Shown: in pieces, positions 60,491 to 64,000 of the stretch
Layout: each line of letters starts with the position of its first letter
Position numbering within the stretch: position 1 is the stretch's first letter
NCBI RefSeq assembly: GCF_002723995.1
Contig: NZ_BEWP01000004.1
Location: forward strand, 62,001-126,000
Source: Gluconobacter kondonii
GTDB lineage: Bacteria; Pseudomonadota; Alphaproteobacteria; Acetobacterales; Acetobacteraceae
Length of the DNA stretch: 64,000 nt
Direction: 5' to 3'
The notes under the pieces: generated by a model
What the model was told of the DNA's origin: nothing
The model's input: the letters and a program-made list of their open reading frames with translations, nothing else
The model's database searches: none
Made by a program: the position numbers and the translations under genes

Positions 60491-61825
60491 ATGCTCAAAC
60501 GGATAGCTGCCGCTGTCATTGGCCTTGGTGCCGTGGGAGGCATCGGCTTTCTTGCCTATGCCTGGTACCCCGCCATCGCCCCGATCCCCCGGCCCGCCGC
60601 ATCGTCGTTCTCCGCTGACGCCATCAGCCGTGGCGCCATCGTCGCGAATGGCGGCTATTGTGCGGAATGTCATACCCGCGTGGATGGCACCCCCGGCCCT
60701 GAACTGGCCGGTGACTTCAAAATGGCCACGCCGTTCGGCGATATCTTCTCGTCCAACATCACCCCGGACGAGCAGTGGGGAATCGGCAACTGGTCTCTGG
60801 CCGCCTTCAAGCGCGCCATGAACAAGGGCATCGCCCGCGACGGTTCCCAGCTCTATCCGGCGTTCCCGTTCGATCACTTTACGAAGGTCAACGATCAGGA
60901 CGTCTCGGACCTCTACGCCTATCTGATGACGCGCCCGGCCATTCATCTCAAGCCTCGCGACAACACGGTTCCCTTCCCGATCAACATCCGCCTGATCGGA
61001 CAGGGCTTCTGGAAACTGCTGTTCTTCACGCCGGGCCGCTACCAGAACGACCCCAAGCATGATGCCCAGTGGAACCGCGGCGCCTATCTCGCCGAGGGTA
61101 ACGAACACTGCGGCGCCTGCCACACGCCGCGTAATCTTCTCGGTGCAGAGAAGATGAGCAAGGTCTATGACGGCGCAGTCATCGACGGCTGGATCGCGCC
61201 GCCCCTGAACGACCATAACCCGACGCCGGTCGTCTGGACCGAAGACGAATTGTTCCAGTATCTGCGCTTCGGCGTGGCTCCGCTGCACGGTTCGGCCGCT
61301 GGCCCGATGTCTCCCGTGCCGCATCGCTTCCTATCGAAAATCCCCGAGGAAGACGTGCGCGCCATCGCTCATTATTATGCAGATGTGGACAAAGCCGCAC
61401 AGCGCAGCGGCGGCGATCAGACCGCGATTGCCCGCGCCATGCACATGTCCGGCATCAACCTGACCGGCCCGCTGACGCAGGATCCCGATGCCCGTCTGTA
61501 TCAGGCCGCCTGTGGCGCCTGCCACTACAACTCCGGCCCGAACCCCGTGCTCGGCCGCCCGGAACTGGCTCTGAACAACGCGCTGTGGCTGGATGAGCCG
61601 AACAACCTCTATCAGGTCATGCTGCATGGCATCACCGCAGAGGAAGGTCAGGATCACATCTCGATGCCGAGCTTCTATTCCGGCCTGTCCGATCATGACA
61701 TGGCCCGCATCGCCGCGTATCTGCGTCGCACACGCACCACGCTTCCCCCCTGGACGGATCTGGAAAAGAAGGCCGCCAGCGCGCGCGCCACGCTTGAAGC
61801 TCCGCCCATCACCGCTTCGCACTGA
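60491..61825 (+). CDS. Aldehyde dehydrogenase triheme cytochrome c subunit
   Basis: 444 residues. An N-terminal membrane anchor (AAVIGLGAVGGIGFLAYAWY) is followed by three CXXCH heme motifs: YCAECHTRVDG (about 57), HCGACHTPRNL (about 207) and ACGACHYNSGPN (about 348), each with a Met-containing partner region (for example MPSFYSGL). This subunit passes electrons from the dehydrogenase to ubiquinone in the membrane of acetic acid bacteria. First of the three-gene operon; 26 bp to the 2Fe-2S subunit. Confidence 0.93.
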   Translation: MLKRIAAAVIGLGAVGGIGFLAYAWYPAIAPIPRPAASSFSADAISRGAIVANGGYCAECHTRVDGTPGPELAGDFKMATPFGDIFSSNITPDEQWGIGNWSLAAFKRAMNKGIARDGSQLYPAFPFDHFTKVNDQDVSDLYAYLMTRPAIHLKPRDNTVPFPINIRLIGQGFWKLLFFTPGRYQNDPKHDAQWNRGAYLAEGNEHCGACHTPRNLLGAEKMSKVYDGAVIDGWIAPPLNDHNPTPVVWTEDELFQYLRFGVAPLHGSAAGPMSPVPHRFLSKIPEEDVRAIAHYYADVDKAAQRSGGDQTAIARAMHMSGINLTGPLTQDPDARLYQAACGACHYNSGPNPVLGRPELALNNALWLDEPNNLYQVMLHGITAEEGQDHISMPSFYSGLSDHDMARIAAYLRRTRTTLPPWTDLEKKAASARATLEAPPITASH

Positions 61826-61851
61826 TCCGGGCAGGACTGGGAATACAGGAC

Positions 61852-62328
61852 ATGACCACGAAATTTGAACTCAACGGACAGCCCGTTACGGTCGACGCCC
61901 CGGCAGACACCCCCCTGCTCTGGGTCATCCGTGACGACCTGAACATGACCGGCACCAAGTTCGGCTGCGGTATCGGCGAATGCGGTGCCTGCACCGTCCA
62001 TGTCGGCGGCCGCGCCACACGCTCCTGCATCACGCCGCTTTCCGCCGTGGAAGGCGCTTCGATCACCACGATCGAAGGGCTCGACCCGGAAGGCAACCAC
62101 GTCGTGCAGGTCGCCTGGCGGGATCAGCAGGTGCCGCAGTGCGGCTACTGCCAGTCCGGTCAGATCATGCAGGCCGCAAGCCTCCTGAAGGACTATCCGA
62201 ACCCGACTGACGATCAGATCGACGGCGTGATGGGCGGCAGCCTCTGTCGCTGCATGACCTATATCCGCATTCGCAAGGCCATCAAGGAAGCTGCTTCCAA
62301 GCAGCAGGAAGGCGCCAACAATGGCTAA
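61852..62328 (+). CDS. Aldehyde dehydrogenase 2Fe-2S subunit
   Basis: 158 residues. The plant-type cluster binding segment is GCGIGECGACTVHVGG, with Cys in RSCITP, and the second cluster is in CGYCQSGQIMQA and GSLCRCMTY. This is the small subunit of molybdenum hydroxylases such as isoquinoline oxidoreductase. It relays electrons from the molybdopterin subunit to the heme subunit. The stop overlaps the next gene by 8 bases. Confidence 0.96.
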   Translation: MTTKFELNGQPVTVDAPADTPLLWVIRDDLNMTGTKFGCGIGECGACTVHVGGRATRSCITPLSAVEGASITTIEGLDPEGNHVVQVAWRDQQVPQCGYCQSGQIMQAASLLKDYPNPTDDQIDGVMGGSLCRCMTYIRIRKAIKEAASKQQEGANNG

Positions 62329-64000
62329 AATCGAACAGATTGCGAAAAAGAGCGACGCCGCGCGCCTCTCCCGCCGCAACTTCCTGATGACGGCCGCTGG
62401 CGGCGGACTGATGTTCGGTTTCGCCCGCAAGGCCGGTGCCGCCGTAACGCTGCCCTCCCCGATGCCGCCGGAAGCTGCGTTCGAGCCGAACATCTGGTGC
62501 GCCATCGCCCCTGACGGCGCGATCAACGTCAACATCGTGCGCGCCGAAATGGGCCAGCATGTCGGCACGGCCCTCGCCCGCATCATCGCGGACGAAATGG
62601 ACGCGAGCTGGGATAAGATCAAGATCACCGAAGTGGACACCGCCCCCAAATGGGCCGGGAAATACGTCACCGGTGGTTCTTGGTCCGTCTGGGACACATG
62701 GGACACCTTCCGTCAGGCCGGTGCCGCAGCCCGCAGCGTGATGCTTGAAGAAGGCGCCAAGCTCCTCGGCACAACGCCGGAACGCTGCACCGTCAGCGAA
62801 AGCGTTGTTTCTGCTGGCGGCAAGAGCGTGTCCTTCGGCGACATCGTGGCCCGCGCCAAGCCGACCCGGACCTTCACACCCGAAGAAATGGCGAAGCTGC
62901 CGCTCAAGCCGGTCGCGGACCGCCGCCTCATCAGCAAGCCGGTCCCGGCGCTCGATATCCCGGACAAAACGACCGGCAAGGCCATTTACGGCATCGACGT
63001 CAAACTGGACGGCATGCTGTATGGCCGCCCGAAAATGCCGCCAACCCGCTATGCCTCGAAGGTCGTCTCCGTGGACGACAGCGCCGCGAAGAAAATTCCC
63101 GGCTATGAGCGCTATGTGGTTCTGGACGACCCGTCTGGAATCGTTCCGGGCTGGGTCGTGGCGCTGGCCAAGACCTATCCCGCAGCGATCCGCGCCGCCG
63201 ACGCCCTGAAAGTGCAGTGGAATCCCGGCCCGACGATCCATGTCTCCGAAGCGGACATCATCGAACATGGCCGCAAGCTGACGCTCAATCCGAAGAACGG
63301 CGCCTGCGTCTTTAATGACAAGGGCGTGGACGAAGCGCTTGCGATCCATCCCAATCAGGTCTTCGAACGCCGCTATACCTGCGCATCCGTCGCTCATTAC
63401 CAGCTTGAGCCGGTCAATGCCGTGGCGCGTCATATCGACGGCATGTGGGAAGTTCATACCGGCAACCAGTGGCAGTCCCTCATTCTGCCGCAGCTCGCCA
63501 AGTCGCTTCAGGTGCCCGAAGAGCAGGTCGTCATGCGCACCTATATGCTTGGCGGCGGCTTCGGGCGCCGTCTGAACGGCGATTACTGCATCCCGGCCGC
63601 TCTGGCCTCCAAGGCCATCGGTGGCGCTCCAGTCAAGCTGATCCTGACACGCTCCGACGACATGGAGCTGGACTCCATCCGCTCGCCGTCCTTCCAGAAC
63701 ATCAAGGTCGCGCTCGACAACGATCGCAAAAAGATCACGACCATGGACTATGTCGCGGTCGCGGGCTGGCCAACGCAGGTGATGGCTCCGGCCTTCCTCG
63801 CCACGGCTGAAGACGGGAAGAAATACGATCCGTTCGCCATCGCAGGCGCGGATCACTGGTATGACACAGGCCCGACGCGCGTCCGCGCCGTCAGCAACGA
63901 CCTTGCCAACGCCACCTTCCGTCCCGGCTGGCTGCGCTCGGTCAGCGCTGGCTGGACGCCCTGGGCACTGGAATCCTTCCTCGACGAGGTTGCTCATTCC
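62321..64000 (+). CDS. Aldehyde dehydrogenase molybdopterin-binding large subunit (partial)
   Basis: 560 residues, open at the right edge of the window. A twin-arginine signal (SRRNFLMTAAGGGLMFGFARKAGA) indicates folded export to the periplasm, as expected for a Mo cofactor enzyme. Landmarks: the GQHVGTALARIIADE segment, VTGGSWSVWDTWDT, VAHYQLEPVNAVARH and GGGFGRRLNGDY (cofactor-binding glycine run). This is the aldehyde oxidation site of the membrane-bound dehydrogenase; the catalytic Glu near the C-terminus lies outside. Start ATG 62321 overlaps the 2Fe-2S gene. Confidence 0.95.
   Translation, partial: MAKIEQIAKKSDAARLSRRNFLMTAAGGGLMFGFARKAGAAVTLPSPMPPEAAFEPNIWCAIAPDGAINVNIVRAEMGQHVGTALARIIADEMDASWDKIKITEVDTAPKWAGKYVTGGSWSVWDTWDTFRQAGAAARSVMLEEGAKLLGTTPERCTVSESVVSAGGKSVSFGDIVARAKPTRTFTPEEMAKLPLKPVADRRLISKPVPALDIPDKTTGKAIYGIDVKLDGMLYGRPKMPPTRYASKVVSVDDSAAKKIPGYERYVVLDDPSGIVPGWVVALAKTYPAAIRAADALKVQWNPGPTIHVSEADIIEHGRKLTLNPKNGACVFNDKGVDEALAIHPNQVFERRYTCASVAHYQLEPVNAVARHIDGMWEVHTGNQWQSLILPQLAKSLQVPEEQVVMRTYMLGGGFGRRLNGDYCIPAALASKAIGGAPVKLILTRSDDMELDSIRSPSFQNIKVALDNDRKKITTMDYVAVAGWPTQVMAPAFLATAEDGKKYDPFAIAGADHWYDTGPTRVRAVSNDLANATFRPGWLRSVSAGWTPWALESFLDEVAHS

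Noticed and set aside
1-64000. CRISPR arrays, insertion sequences, phage genes or rRNA operons
   Set aside because: No repeat-spacer pattern, transposase, integrase or rRNA sequence was seen on reading through the window.

Overview
The window looks like a chromosomal segment of an acetic acid bacterium (Acetobacteraceae, most like Gluconobacter). The evidence is the high GC content, alphaproteobacterial gene organisation, a three-part periplasmic aldehyde dehydrogenase (triheme cytochrome c, 2Fe-2S subunit, molybdopterin subunit) at the right end, a cytochrome bc1 operon, and many TonB receptors and porins. Assignments are by reading motifs; no database search was run.

Layout. 1-126: start of a DsbA-like exported protein (minus). 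359-1777: a short gamma-glutamyltransferase-like lipoprotein. 1830-6560: a flagellar export-apparatus island, fliO-fliP (minus) diverging from flgB-flgC-fliE-fliQ-fliR-flhB (plus), with a perfect CtrA-type box between them. 6649-7837: recA with an alphaproteobacterial SOS box and a terminator. 7868-9574: a ferritin-like protein and a ClpP paralogue whose catalytic Asp is Asn. 9752-16191: an OmpA-like lipoprotein, then alaC-hom-glpX-recJ, followed by tRNA-Glu(UUC). 16442-20560: an N-acetylglucosamine (GlcNAc) operon (kinase, MFS permease, nagA, nagB) whose permease has an in-frame TAG, diverging from a TonB receptor (20841-23075). 23096-26579: a DUF1501/DUF1800 pair and a nitrilase-family amidase. 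27053-29005: a porin broken by two in-frame stops. 29028-34570: an RND metal efflux operon. 34733-35416: a PiuC-type hydroxylase behind a Fur-like box. 35736-37496: PAS-GGDEF-EAL behind a second CtrA-type box. 37552-43088: two TonB receptors and a TetR regulator. 43218-46380: cytochrome c and the bc1 complex. 46393-48084: an STN-only exported protein, an XRE-cupin regulator and a small membrane protein. 48091-52672: a persulfide/sulfide detoxification module (TauE, Blh-SQR fusion, persulfide dioxygenase, 1-Cys peroxiredoxin, ArsR regulator) around a perfect palindrome. 52750-60061: a Cys-rich small protein, LacI regulator, HAD phosphatase, GH20 hexosaminidase and an iron-type ABC importer with a Fur-like box. 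60491-64000: aldehyde dehydrogenase, running off the right edge.

How they fit. GH20 hexosaminidase and the TonB receptor could feed GlcNAc to the nag operon, but the permease is interrupted. The sulfur module oxidises sulfide to persulfide (SQR), then to sulfite (dioxygenase), and exports it (TauE). The periplasmic dehydrogenase and bc1 complex belong to the oxidative respiratory chain typical of these bacteria. The CtrA-type boxes would link motility and c-di-GMP turnover to cell-cycle control.

Least ordinary points: three in-frame stop codons in two otherwise intact genes, each explicable by one GC-to-AT transition; two TTAA-N7-TTAA boxes; the Asp-to-Asn ClpP paralogue; a persulfide-type ArsR regulator with only one cysteine; and a free-standing STN domain protein.
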